A stretch of DNA of 19,907 nt from the NCBI GenBank assembly GCA_025354075.1, contig JANXNO010000296.1, positions 1-19,907 on the forward strand, written 5' to 3'. Below are positions 1 through 8,343 of this stretch, one piece after another. Source of the DNA: Burkholderiales bacterium. Its GTDB lineage: Bacteria; Pseudomonadota; Gammaproteobacteria; Burkholderiales; Casimicrobiaceae. The first letter of the stretch is position 1. Every line of letters starts with the position of its first letter. A model generated the notes under the pieces. It was not told the origin of the DNA. It saw only the letters and a list, made by a program, of their open reading frames with translations, and did not search any database. A program made the translations under genes and the position numbers.

Positions 1-743
1 GTCTTGTTCATTTCCAGCATCTCGTCCCATGCCCAAAACGCGCGCGGCATCGTGGCTTTTTTGCTCGCGGCAATGGCTTTGGGTGACAACGCGTTGAACG
101 AAATGCCGGGCGGCATCATCAGCCCTTTTTGAGACCCGGCAATGCTTACGTCCGCGCCCCACGCATCATGTTTGTACTCCGCGCTGCCGAGGCCAGAGAC
201 CGTGTCGACCAGCAGCAACGCTGGATGCCCCGCGCGGTCAATCGCGTCGCGCACAGCCTTGATGTTGCTGGTCACACCAGTGGACGTTTCGTTATGAACC
301 ACGCACACCGCTTTGATCACATGCGCCGTGTCTGCGCGCAATCGCGCCTCGATCAAATCGCTCTGCACACCCCTGCGCCAGCCTTCAACACCGGGCAGTC
401 CAATGAACTCAGTCTTCAGCCCCAGACTGTCCGCAATCTTCTTCCACAGCGCGGCAAACTGCCCCGTTTCGTACATCAACACATGGTCGCCGATGGACAG
501 CGTGTTGACCAGCGCCGCCTCCCATGCGCCCGTGCCAGATGACGGATAAATGATCACCGGATGCTGTGTCTGAAAAATCTTCTTGATGCCCGCAAGCACC
601 GTCAGTCCGAGCGGCCCAAACTCCGGCCCGCGATGGTCAATCGTGGGCATCGAAAACGCCCGCGAAATGCGATCCGGCACCGGCGACGGACCGGGAATAG
701 ACAATTGATGACGGCCAGCGGGGTGAAAATTCAGTTTGAGCAT
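1..743 (-). CDS. Serine-glyoxylate / alanine-glyoxylate aminotransferase, class V (3' part beyond window)
   Basis: This is a PLP enzyme of aminotransferase class V that transfers the amino group of serine or alanine to glyoxylate, giving glycine plus hydroxypyruvate or pyruvate. The start ATG at 741-743 follows an excellent Shine-Dalgarno (AAGGAGG, minus strand of 751-757). About 247 codons are visible and the frame is still open at base 1, so the C-terminus is missing. The N-terminal region contains IPGPSPVPDRI and MPTIDHRGPEF, typical of the AGXT/SgaA family. The substrate loop SSGTGAWEA follows. The PLP lysine is Lys206 in GSQKGLM, followed by PPG. The visible end, PRAFWAWDEMLEMNK, matches the same part of bacterial SgaA proteins. 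It is divergent from the FAD/Fe-S dehydrogenase at 875, which suggests shared 2-oxoacid/glyoxylate metabolism (inference). Whether serine or alanine is the preferred donor cannot be read from this part. Confidence 0.92.
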   Translation of the reverse strand, partial: MLKLNFHPAGRHQLSIPGPSPVPDRISRAFSMPTIDHRGPEFGPLGLTVLAGIKKIFQTQHPVIIYPSSGTGAWEAALVNTLSIGDHVLMYETGQFAALWKKIADSLGLKTEFIGLPGVEGWRRGVQSDLIEARLRADTAHVIKAVCVVHNETSTGVTSNIKAVRDAIDRAGHPALLLVDTVSGLGSAEYKHDAWGADVSIAGSQKGLMMPPGISFNALSPKAIAASKKATMPRAFWAWDEMLEMNK

Positions 744-874
744 GGGTGTTCCTCCTTCGAACAGGGTGCGAAGGATAATACGGCGGCAGTCGCCATGCGC
801 TTGATGCGCGTCAATTTCGCTCATACTGCACCCTCTCCCCTGAGAAGCAAAAGCCAACCCTCATTGAACCGAAC
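744..874. promoter_or_regulatory. Divergent intergenic region with likely promoters for both flanking genes
   Basis: These 131 bases separate two divergent genes and must hold both 5' regions. On the minus strand there is a -10-like TATTAT (minus strand of 775-780) about 30 bases upstream of the aminotransferase start, but no good -35 at the right distance. On the plus strand TTGATG (801-806) and CATACT (822-827) are spaced 15 bases apart, a weak pair. The only strong element is the AAGGAGG ribosome-binding site at 751-757 on the minus strand. Promoter positions are tentative. Confidence 0.3.
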
Positions 875-3800
875 ATGACTGACTTCGCCGCCACGCTACG
901 CAAACACACCCAAGGCGAAGTCCTCTTCTCCGACGCGGACCGCGCCCGCTACGCCACCGACGCATCGATCTACCAGCAAATCCCGGTCGGTGTGTTCGTC
1001 CCGAAAACCGCTGACGACATCAAGAACGCCATCGACATCGCACGCGACGCGAAGGTGCCGGTGCTTGCACGAGGCGGTGGCACCAGTCAGTGCGGGCAAA
1101 CCACGGGCGTCGCATTGGTCATCGACGACAGCAAATACTTCCGCAATGTCATCGAGTTTGATGCTGCGAAACGCACCGTCAAAGTTGAACCCGGCATGGT
1201 GCTCGATCACCTCAACGCGTTCCTGAAACCGCATGGTCTGTGGTTCCCGGTCGATGTGTCCACCAGCGCGCAGGCCACGCTCGGCGGCATGGCCGGTAAC
1301 AATTCCTGTGGCTCGCGCTCGATTGCTTACGGCAACATGGTTCACAACGTACTCGGCGCGGATGTGTGGCTGGCGGATGGCAGCGTGGCCACGTTTGGCT
1401 CGCTGGATTCGGCAAAAGGTCGAGCTAAGCAAATTGGCGAGCTTGGGCTGGCTTTAGCGACCGAACATCGCGCCGAGATAGAGCGCGTGTGGCCCAAAGT
1501 ATTGCGTCGCGTCGGCGGCTACAACCTTGACATCTTCTGCAACCAGAACGAGCGACCTTACACTGCGGACGGCAGCGTCAATCTTGCGCATCTTCTTGTT
1601 GGATCGGAAGGCACGCTTGCGTTCACTAAGTCGCTGACGTTGGCGCTGTTGCCGCTGCCAAAAAGCAAAGTGCTTGGCGTTGTCAACTTCCCGACGTTTC
1701 ATCAGGCGATGGATACGGCGCAACATATCGTCAAGCTCGGCCCGACTGCCGTCGAGCTGGTTGACCGCACAATGATCGAGTTGTCGCTCACGAACCCGGC
1801 GTTCGCGTCAACGATTCGCACCGCGCTGGTCGGCTCGCCTGATGCGATTTTGCTGGTGGAATTTTCCGGCGATGACAGGGACGTGCTGAAGCACAAACTG
1901 CAACAACTCATCGAGCTGATTGACACACTTGGTTTGCCCGACGCTGTTGTCTCGATGACCGAGGATGCGCCGCAAAAAAACCTGTGGGACGTGCGCAAAG
2001 CCGGGCTCAACATCATGATGAGCTTGAAGGGCGACGGCAAGCCGGTGAGCTTCATTGAAGACTGTGCAGTGCCGCTGGAAAGTCTTGCCGAATACACTGC
2101 CAATCTCACTGAAGTTTTCGCAAAGCACGGCACCCGTGGCACCTGGTACGCACATGCCAGCGTCGGCACACTGCATGTGCGTCCGATCCTCGACATGCGC
2201 CGAGGCGACGCGACGAAGATGCGCGCCATCGCCGAAGAAGCGAGCGCCCTAGTTCGTAAATTCAAGGGCGCTTACAGCGGCGAGCATGGCGACGGCCTGT
2301 GTCGCGGCGAATGGATTGAGTGGCAATTCGGCGTGGCAATCACCGGCGCGTTTCGCCAGATCAAGCAGGCGTTTGACCCGGACAATCTGTTCAATCCTGG
2401 CAAGATGGTTGATCCGCGGAAGATGGATGACACGTCCCTGTTCCGCTTTCCTCCGAGCTACAAAACCATTCCAATCAAAACCGCACTTGACTGGCGCACA
2501 TGGGACGTACAGAACGATCCGGTGACGGAAGCGACTACCGCGCCAGGCACCGGTGGTGACGCGTCCGAGGGCTTCGGCAAAGCCGTCGAAATGTGCAACA
2601 ACAACGGTCACTGCCGCAAGTTCGACGCTGGCACCATGTGCCCAAGCTACCGCGTCACGCGCGACGAGTCCGCCAGCACACGCGGTCGTGCGAACACGTT
2701 GCGCATGGCGGTTTCCGGTCAACTTGGCAGCGACGGAATCGCATCCGAGGAAGTGCACGAGGCGCTAGAACTGTGCGTCAGTTGCAAGGGCTGCAAACGC
2801 GATTGTCCGACCGGTGTCGACATGGCCAAGATGAAGATTGAGCACTTGTATCAATATAAACTGAAGCACGGTTTTTCAATCAAGGACAACATGATTGCGC
2901 GACTGCCAGTCACGGCAGGATTCGCCGCGAAGTGGCCGAACGTATTCAATCTGCGCAACCGAAAACCGTGGCTCGCACGACTCGCCGAGCGCCTGTTCGG
3001 CATCTCGGCGAAGCGCTCGCTGCCGGAATGGCGTAGCGATACGGTGTGGTCGCGATTAGCGGCAAAACCTGTGGGTCCAACATTGGTCAGTGAAAAAGCT
3101 TTGCTCGCCGCGCAGGCGCGCGGCGAGCCGTGCGTGGTGCTGTTTGTGGACACATTCAACGGCGCATTCGAACGCGAAAATGTAGACGCCGCGATTGCCG
3201 TTTTAGGCGCTGCCGGTTACGCCGTTCACATCCCGCGCTGGGCCGTGCAAGGTGATCGCGACGACCGCAACCTCTGCTGCGGTCGCACCTTCCTCGCGGT
3301 CGGGATGATCGACGAGGCGCGACGACAGGCTGAATATTTGCTGTCTGCACTGGTACCGTTTGCACAGGCGAACATCAGCATCGTCAGCCTCGAACCGAGT
3401 TGCGTGTTCACGATGAAAGATGAGATGCTTGCGATGCGTTTGGGTGACGACGCTCAGGTTGTCGCCGACCATGCCATGATGATCGAAACGTTTCTCGAAC
3501 GCGAAGCAAAAACGGGCAAACTCAACGGCTTACGAAGCAAGCTCAAGCCCGCCACGTCGACTATCCTGGTTCACGGCCACTGCCACCAAAAAGCGTTTGC
3601 CGAAATCACTCCCACGCTCGCATTGTTATCGCTAATCCCCGACGCAAAACCTAGCCTCATTGAGTCCTCCTGCTGCGGTATGGCAGGTGCGTTTGGCTAT
3701 GACGCGAAGCACTTCGACGTATCGATGCAAATGGCAGAACTCTCACTGCTACCCGCCATCCGAAACGCGCCAGACGCAATCATTGTGGCGGACGGCACCA

Positions 3801-3886
3801 GTTGCCGGCACCAGATTTACGACGGTGCCGCGCGAGAGGCAAAACACGCAATGCGCGTGCTGGCCGATCACCTGATCGTGGCCTAA
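875..3886 (+). CDS. FAD-binding and Fe-S-binding 2-hydroxyacid dehydrogenase (D-lactate / D-2-hydroxyglutarate dehydrogenase type, YdiJ-like)
   Basis: This 1003-residue fusion joins a GlcD-like flavoprotein to a GlcF-like Fe-S protein, so it likely oxidises a D-2-hydroxyacid and passes electrons through Fe-S centres to the respiratory chain. The PCMH-type FAD domain covers about residues 35-270, with GGGTSQCGQTTG near 66-77 and GGMAGNNSCGSRS near 134-146. The FAD-oxidase C-terminal domain runs to about 515, with HASVGTLHVRP and GEHGDG. The Fe-S part has Cys574, Cys580 and Cys589-Pro, then Cys634, Cys637, Cys640 and Cys644-Pro. Two CCG-type modules follow, around Cys801-Cys802 and Cys933-Cys934, with HGHCHQK around Cys903. 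The first cluster motif has Asn577 where a second Cys might be expected, which as I recall is also so in E. coli YdiJ. Length is close to YdiJ (about 1018). The substrate cannot be read from sequence; lactate, glycolate and 2-hydroxyglutarate are all possible. Confidence 0.9.
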   Translation: MTDFAATLRKHTQGEVLFSDADRARYATDASIYQQIPVGVFVPKTADDIKNAIDIARDAKVPVLARGGGTSQCGQTTGVALVIDDSKYFRNVIEFDAAKRTVKVEPGMVLDHLNAFLKPHGLWFPVDVSTSAQATLGGMAGNNSCGSRSIAYGNMVHNVLGADVWLADGSVATFGSLDSAKGRAKQIGELGLALATEHRAEIERVWPKVLRRVGGYNLDIFCNQNERPYTADGSVNLAHLLVGSEGTLAFTKSLTLALLPLPKSKVLGVVNFPTFHQAMDTAQHIVKLGPTAVELVDRTMIELSLTNPAFASTIRTALVGSPDAILLVEFSGDDRDVLKHKLQQLIELIDTLGLPDAVVSMTEDAPQKNLWDVRKAGLNIMMSLKGDGKPVSFIEDCAVPLESLAEYTANLTEVFAKHGTRGTWYAHASVGTLHVRPILDMRRGDATKMRAIAEEASALVRKFKGAYSGEHGDGLCRGEWIEWQFGVAITGAFRQIKQAFDPDNLFNPGKMVDPRKMDDTSLFRFPPSYKTIPIKTALDWRTWDVQNDPVTEATTAPGTGGDASEGFGKAVEMCNNNGHCRKFDAGTMCPSYRVTRDESASTRGRANTLRMAVSGQLGSDGIASEEVHEALELCVSCKGCKRDCPTGVDMAKMKIEHLYQYKLKHGFSIKDNMIARLPVTAGFAAKWPNVFNLRNRKPWLARLAERLFGISAKRSLPEWRSDTVWSRLAAKPVGPTLVSEKALLAAQARGEPCVVLFVDTFNGAFERENVDAAIAVLGAAGYAVHIPRWAVQGDRDDRNLCCGRTFLAVGMIDEARRQAEYLLSALVPFAQANISIVSLEPSCVFTMKDEMLAMRLGDDAQVVADHAMMIETFLEREAKTGKLNGLRSKLKPATSTILVHGHCHQKAFAEITPTLALLSLIPDAKPSLIESSCCGMAGAFGYDAKHFDVSMQMAELSLLPAIRNAPDAIIVADGTSCRHQIYDGAAREAKHAMRVLADHLIVA

Positions 3887-5202
3887 CGCCGCACCAGATG
3901 CACCCTCGATTTAGCCGCACGTTTGGCCTCGTACATGGCAGTGTCCGCCAGACGAATCAGCTCAACTGAGTTAACGGGCGCAGGCGGGCATTGCGCAGTG
4001 CCGATGGATGCTGATATTTGCAGTTGCGTGTCGCTAATCATGTAAGGCATTTTGAGTACTTCCATGATGCACGCCGCGAATTCCGCGAGCGATTGTTGCG
4101 ATATTTCGTCCTCGATGAGCAGCACAAATTCGTCGCCGCCGATGCGTGCAACGGTGGCGGCACCGTGCGCTATATCGTTCAGTCTACGCGCCACTTCACA
4201 CAACACGTCGTCGCCCACCGCGTGACCATATGCGTCATTGATCGGCTTGAAGCCGTCCAGATCAATGAGTAACAGCGTTAACCGACTGTCTGGGTTTTGC
4301 AGGGCTCGTTCAATTCGCTCGGTTAACGCGCGACGATTGCTGAGGCCAGTGAGCGGATCTCGCATCGCGATTTGCAGCAATCGGGCCTCCGCTAGCGTCC
4401 GCGCGGTGATGTCCTGAACCAGCGACATGATTGAGCTGACTCTGCCGCTCGCGTCGGTGAGTGCGGAATTGAACCATTCGCTGTGAACCGTTGCGCCCGA
4501 TGCATGCCGCAAGGCGACCTCCACGCGATTTCGGGTCTCGGCACCCGACTGTAAGCGTGCAAGTGCAGACGCCAGAGGCGTTAATGCCTCGCGGAGTGCC
4601 AGCACATCAAGCACTGGGACACCGAGCACAGGATCAACATCGAGGCCAATGAGGCTGCGAAATTGCGTCGAACAGCTTGAAACATTCAACCTGTTGTCGA
4701 GCTCAAGCATCGCCAGCGGGCTGTTATCGATGTGTGAGGTAAGCCGTTCATTTGCGGCGCGTAGCGCCTCGGCGTCAGTTTTTAATTCGTGTACCGGCAT
4801 CGAGACCAACACGCTGCCATTGACCTGCCCAGCGCTGTCCCGCCACGGCGAAAGCGAGACGGTGATCCATCTGCTGCCGAGTCCACCGATTTGTGACAGT
4901 CGCACGTAGGTCACGGTTTCGCCTGCATGGACACGATGAAAATACGGCTCCAGTTCGCGCATCTGCGCGTCGTCGTGCAAATCAAACAGTGAACGACCGA
5001 TCAGATTTTCTTGTGTCGCAGCACATGCTTTCGCGTAATGCGCATTCACGTAGAGCAGGCGATAGTTGCGATCCACGACGGAGATATTTGCGCCTAGCGT
5101 GCTGTTCGTCAGCAGGCCAATAGCCGCGGCTGACAGAGCGCCGGGTATCGCGTTGGCATCTGTCACATCATCAGGGTAGGACATAGGCTCATTAACGCAC
5201 AT
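3883..5202 (-). CDS. PAS-PAS-GGDEF diguanylate cyclase
   Basis: This 439-residue protein probably makes cyclic di-GMP from two GTP in response to a signal sensed by its PAS domains. It has no membrane segment, so it is likely cytoplasmic. A first PAS-like domain covers about 25-140 (ISVVDRNYRLLYVNAHYA). A second covers about 150-265 and ends in the usual SLVQDITAR linker. The GGDEF domain covers about 278-436, with DPLTGLSNRR, LIDLDGFKPINDAYGHAVGD and intact GGDEF at 355-359. The place of the RxxD inhibitory site is occupied by HGAA (346-349), so classical I-site feedback is probably absent. The start at 5202 is preferred because GAGG lies a few bases upstream. A second Met seven codons in (5184) is possible. 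Its stop overlaps the stop of the convergent dehydrogenase gene within the five bases CCTAA. No output domain other than GGDEF is present. Confidence 0.92.
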   Translation of the reverse strand: MCVNEPMSYPDDVTDANAIPGALSAAAIGLLTNSTLGANISVVDRNYRLLYVNAHYAKACAATQENLIGRSLFDLHDDAQMRELEPYFHRVHAGETVTYVRLSQIGGLGSRWITVSLSPWRDSAGQVNGSVLVSMPVHELKTDAEALRAANERLTSHIDNSPLAMLELDNRLNVSSCSTQFRSLIGLDVDPVLGVPVLDVLALREALTPLASALARLQSGAETRNRVEVALRHASGATVHSEWFNSALTDASGRVSSIMSLVQDITARTLAEARLLQIAMRDPLTGLSNRRALTERIERALQNPDSRLTLLLIDLDGFKPINDAYGHAVGDDVLCEVARRLNDIAHGAATVARIGGDEFVLLIEDEISQQSLAEFAACIMEVLKMPYMISDTQLQISASIGTAQCPPAPVNSVELIRLADTAMYEAKRAAKSRVHLVRR

Positions 5203-5583
5203 TCAGGTCCGCCTCGAAGTGGGTCGCCCCGAAACGGCCCCACCTAAACGCAGGTGAAATAGATCGTACCCTGGCGCGCGATGTGTTTATTGGATAGCGA
5301 TCATCACGTGCGGCTCACGCAGAGCGTCAATGGCGTACGGGTGCGAATCGTCATCATCAGCTTTGTCGGTAAAAGCTCACTCAAAAACAGCGTAGATAGC
5401 ATTTAATTAATAAGTCGACTTTTATGGATTACCTTAGCTAGCCCATGTAAAACGGCGCTTTCACCATTAAGCTATATCAGGTATTGACGCAAAGATTACG
5501 ATTTTTTGTCAGCCTGCTGACTTTGAACGGGGTGAGGTTGATGTGATGAGCGCGTTATGACCGGGCTCACGCCGCGCTGCACA
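5203..5583. other. 381-base intergenic region, AT-rich, no gene seen
   Basis: This gap lies upstream of the diguanylate cyclase and downstream of the M3 peptidase, both on the minus strand, so it should hold the cyclase promoter. About 5400-5510 is clearly more AT-rich than the surroundings (for example TTTAATTAATAA near 5402). A small perfect inverted repeat, GTCAGC-CT-GCTGAC, lies at 5508-5521. Its A-run and T-run arrangement does not suit a terminator for the minus-strand peptidase gene. Near the cyclase start are short overlapping hairpin arms (CACCT/AGGTG around 5240-5257). I see no convincing sigma-70 promoter, tRNA, or c-di-GMP riboswitch. Confidence 0.5.
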
Positions 5584-7635
5584 TCAAGCCTCCTCCAGCA
5601 AACCCTTTTTGCGCAACATCGGCTCGACTTTTGCCGCACGTCCGCGAAACGCGGCGTAACCGTCGCGCGGTTCAATCGTATTACCGGCTGAATACACGTA
5701 GCGATGCAGCCGCGCGGCGGTGGTCGCGTCGAACGGATCGCCCGCTTCCACGAATGCATCAAAGGCATCCGCATCCAGCACTTCAGCCCACATGTAGACG
5801 TAGTAGCCCGCTGCATAACTGTCGCCTGCGAACAGATGTCGAAAGTGGGTCAACCGGTGATTCATCGGAATAGCGGCGGGCATGCCGAGACGAGTCAGCT
5901 CTGCCTTTTCGAACGCTACAACATCAAATTCTTCATAGTCGGTGACGGCATGTACCGCCATGTCGACCAAGGCACTAGACGTGTATTGCACCGTCTCATA
6001 GCCTTTGTTAAACAGGCGCGCAGCTTCAATTCTTTCGCGTAGAACGGCGGGAATCGACGCGCCGGTTTTAAAGTGCTTGGCGTGCTTGTCTAGCACCACG
6101 GATTCAAGCGCCCAGTGCTCGAATAATTGCGACGGCAATTCGACGTAATCCTGCAAGACGTTTGTGCCAGAGAGGCGTTCGAACGTGACGTTCGACAACA
6201 GACCGTGCAGGCCGTGACCGAACTCGTGAAACAGCGTGCGGACATCGTCAAGACTTAGCAGCGTCGGCTCACCGGCAGGTGCCTTGGCGAAATTGTTGTG
6301 ATTGGCGATGATCGGAATTACGTCAGACCCCGACATACGCGACTGCCAGCGATACGCGCTCATCCAGGCGCCGCCGCTCTTCGAGGCACGCGCGAAGTTA
6401 TCGCTCAAAAATATTCCGACCACCGCACCGCTGGCGTCTTTCACTTCGAAGGTGCGCACGTCTGGGTGGTACATCGGCACGCCCATCTTCTCTTCAAACG
6501 AGAGCCCGAACAACTTGCCTGCGCAGTCAAACATCGCGCCGATCATGGCGTTCAGTTCGAAGTACGGTTTGGTTTCGGCGTCATCGAGTTGGTAGCGCGT
6601 CTGGCGAACTTTTTCAGCGTAAAAACGCCAGTCCCATTGCTCGATGGCGTGCGTGCTCCCGGTCGCCAGCGCGGTTGCCTTGATCGCGTCAAGCTCGGCC
6701 AAGGCACGCTGTTTGGCGGGTTCCCACACTTTGCTCAGCAAGTTCTGCACGGCCGCCGGCTTGCCGGCCATGCGATCAACGAGTGCGTAGTCCGCAAACG
6801 TTACGTAGCCATGCAGGTTGCCCTGCTCCAGCCGCAACTGCAAAATTTCAACCGCAATCGGCCGGTTGTCGCTAGCACCTGTGTGCTCACCCCGCGCGAG
6901 CCACGCCCGGAGCGCCTGTTCGCGCAAATCGCGGCGCTCGGAAAAGGTCAGAAACGGCATCAGCAGCGAACGCGACAGCGTAATGACGTGAGCGTCTTTG
7001 ATATCGCGCGCCTCCGCAGCTTCTTTCGCTGCGTTGCGAAGGAACGCAGGCAAGCCTGCGAGATCAGCCTCATTTGTCAGCAGCAATTGATAACTCGCCT
7101 CATCAGCCAGCACATTCTGCGAAAACTGCGTGGTAAGTTCGGCCAGCCTGGCGACGACTTGCGCGTAGCGCGATTTCGCAGCATCCGCGAGGTTCGCGCC
7201 AGCGCGCACGAAGTCCAGATGCACGCGATCCAGAAGACGCTGTTGCTCATGCGAAAGCCCGAGCGCGTCAGCCTGAGAGTAAATCGCCTTGATGCGGGCG
7301 AATAGCGCCGCATTCATGTAAATCGCGCTGTTGTGCTCGGCCAGTTTTGGCGCGATTTCCAGTTCCACTTTTTGCAGTGCGGGGGATGTTTCTGCAGCTG
7401 CGAGGTTGAAGAACAACTCGCGCACGCGCGCGAGCAATCGACCACTGCGGTCAAACGCGGACAGCGTATTGTTGAACGTTGGCGCGTCGGTTGCAGCGGC
7501 AAGCGCATCGATTTCGCTTCGATGTTCGGCGAGCGCAGCGGCAAATGCCGACAGGAAATGCTCGGCGCGAACGAGCGCAAACGGTGGCAGGGCGTACGGT
7601 GTGGCCCAATTTTCAAGGAGAGGATTTCTGCTCAT
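5584..7635 (-). CDS. M3 family zinc metallopeptidase (peptidyl-dipeptidase Dcp / oligopeptidase A type)
   Basis: This 683-residue cytosolic zinc peptidase of the thimet-oligopeptidase family probably degrades short peptides. The zinc motif HEFGH occupies 470-474 (His470, Glu471 and His474). The third ligand is most likely Glu499 in VELPSQ, 29 residues after the first His, the family spacing. The C-terminal catalytic region includes SGTN (489-492), LFNKGYE, and the AGYYVYMWAEVLDADAF stretch, all typical of Dcp/OpdA. Length agrees with both (about 680). The wording SGTNVLQDYVELPSQLFEHW is nearer to Dcp than to OpdA, but the exact specificity (dipeptide release or endopeptidase) is inferred. No signal peptide is seen. 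Only a weak ribosome-binding site precedes the ATG. It follows the cobalamin adenosyltransferase gene on the same strand after 103 bases containing a REP-like hairpin, so co-transcription is possible but not shown. Confidence 0.93.
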   Translation of the reverse strand: MSRNPLLENWATPYALPPFALVRAEHFLSAFAAALAEHRSEIDALAAATDAPTFNNTLSAFDRSGRLLARVRELFFNLAAAETSPALQKVELEIAPKLAEHNSAIYMNAALFARIKAIYSQADALGLSHEQQRLLDRVHLDFVRAGANLADAAKSRYAQVVARLAELTTQFSQNVLADEASYQLLLTNEADLAGLPAFLRNAAKEAAEARDIKDAHVITLSRSLLMPFLTFSERRDLREQALRAWLARGEHTGASDNRPIAVEILQLRLEQGNLHGYVTFADYALVDRMAGKPAAVQNLLSKVWEPAKQRALAELDAIKATALATGSTHAIEQWDWRFYAEKVRQTRYQLDDAETKPYFELNAMIGAMFDCAGKLFGLSFEEKMGVPMYHPDVRTFEVKDASGAVVGIFLSDNFARASKSGGAWMSAYRWQSRMSGSDVIPIIANHNNFAKAPAGEPTLLSLDDVRTLFHEFGHGLHGLLSNVTFERLSGTNVLQDYVELPSQLFEHWALESVVLDKHAKHFKTGASIPAVLRERIEAARLFNKGYETVQYTSSALVDMAVHAVTDYEEFDVVAFEKAELTRLGMPAAIPMNHRLTHFRHLFAGDSYAAGYYVYMWAEVLDADAFDAFVEAGDPFDATTAARLHRYVYSAGNTIEPRDGYAAFRGRAAKVEPMLRKKGLLEEA

Positions 7636-7671
7636 GATGTGGCTTCAAGACGGAACACGTTGATCAGCCAT

Positions 7672-7698
7672 TGTAGGAGTGGCTCCGGCCGCGCATCC
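7672..7698. repeat. REP-like extragenic hairpin
   Basis: The sequence TGTAGGAGTGGCTCCGGCCG, continuing CGCATCC, resembles the REP elements TGTAGGAGCGGC...GCCGCG known from Pseudomonas and related bacteria. GTGGC can pair with GCCGC (one G-U wobble) around a short loop. It sits in the 103-base gap between the M3 peptidase and cobalamin adenosyltransferase genes, a usual place for such repeats. Only one copy of this type was noticed in the window, so membership of a genomic repeat family is inferred from resemblance alone. Confidence 0.5.
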
Positions 7699-7738
7699 TT
7701 TGCAGCCAGGGGTGCGACGACAAATTCAAAGCGGTGGC

Positions 7739-8311
7739 CTATTCCGTCGCCGCCGCTGCACCAGCACTGCGCCCCTTGTGCCACAACACATCTGGCTGCC
7801 CGTTGACGCGGTTTAGCACGCGCGACAGCACGAACGCCATATCGCTTAGGCGATTGAGATACACGCGTGATGGCAGCGACACGTCGGCAACGTCTGCCAA
7901 TGCAACCAACGTCCGCTCAGCGCGTCGCCCCACGGTGCGCACCAGATGCGCATAAGCTGCGGCCCGCGATCCGCCCGGCAGGATGAAATCCTTGAGCATC
8001 GGCAAATCCTCGTTGAGTGATTCCGTCAGCGCTTCGAGCCGTTCAACGTGAACATCGGTGATGGCGAAATAGCCAGGGATCGACATCTCGCCGCCCAGAT
8101 CAAACAGATCATGTTGTACATCAGTCAAAGACGCGCGCAGCGCGTCCGGCAAGGGTTCAGTGAGCAACAATCCAACGAAGCAATTCAGCTCGTCAATGTC
8201 GCCAAGCGCTGCCACACGCGGATGGCTTTTTGCAATACGGGAACCATCACCCAACCCGGTGGTGCCGGCGTCGCCCGTTTTCGTTGTAATCTTGGATAAA
8301 CGATGACCCAT
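7739..8311 (-). CDS. PduO-type cob(I)yrinic acid a,c-diamide adenosyltransferase
   Basis: This 190-residue enzyme transfers the adenosyl group of ATP to cob(I)alamin or its corrinoid precursor, making adenosylcobalamin. It has the N-terminal ATP-binding signature ITTKTGDAGTTGLGDGSR (residues about 7-24) and the HPRVAALGDIDELNCFVG stretch. In the C-terminal half are FILPGGSRAAAYAHLVRTVG, RRAER and RVYLNRLSDMAFVLSR, ending near DVLW, all family hallmarks. The length is usual. The open frame extends 29 codons upstream to 8398, but I place the start at 8311 (MGHRLSKI). Family members begin about there, and the longer form would run into the divergent crotonase gene at 8344. The two starts are only 32 bases apart, so each promoter probably lies partly inside the other gene. 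No cobalamin-dependent enzyme or B12 riboswitch is visible nearby. Confidence 0.93.
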   Translation of the reverse strand: MGHRLSKITTKTGDAGTTGLGDGSRIAKSHPRVAALGDIDELNCFVGLLLTEPLPDALRASLTDVQHDLFDLGGEMSIPGYFAITDVHVERLEALTESLNEDLPMLKDFILPGGSRAAAYAHLVRTVGRRAERTLVALADVADVSLPSRVYLNRLSDMAFVLSRVLNRVNGQPDVLWHKGRSAGAAAATE

Positions 8312-8343
8312 GGCGTGCCCATAACCTGTGCTTTGATTAATAA

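Noticed and set aside
5508..5521. Inverted repeat GTCAGC-CT-GCTGAC as intrinsic terminator of the M3 peptidase gene
   Set aside because: Read on the minus strand the stem is followed by A residues, not T residues; on the plus strand only three T follow and no plus-strand gene ends there.
5203..5583. c-di-GMP riboswitch ahead of the diguanylate cyclase
   Set aside because: I looked for a GEMM-like core and saw none; the hairpin arms near the start are short and overlap each other.
6298..7305. Long open frame of 335 codons on the plus strand opposite the M3 peptidase gene
   Set aside because: It is entirely antisense to a clearly recognised enzyme, its translation has no familiar motif, and long antisense frames are common in GC-biased coding sequence.
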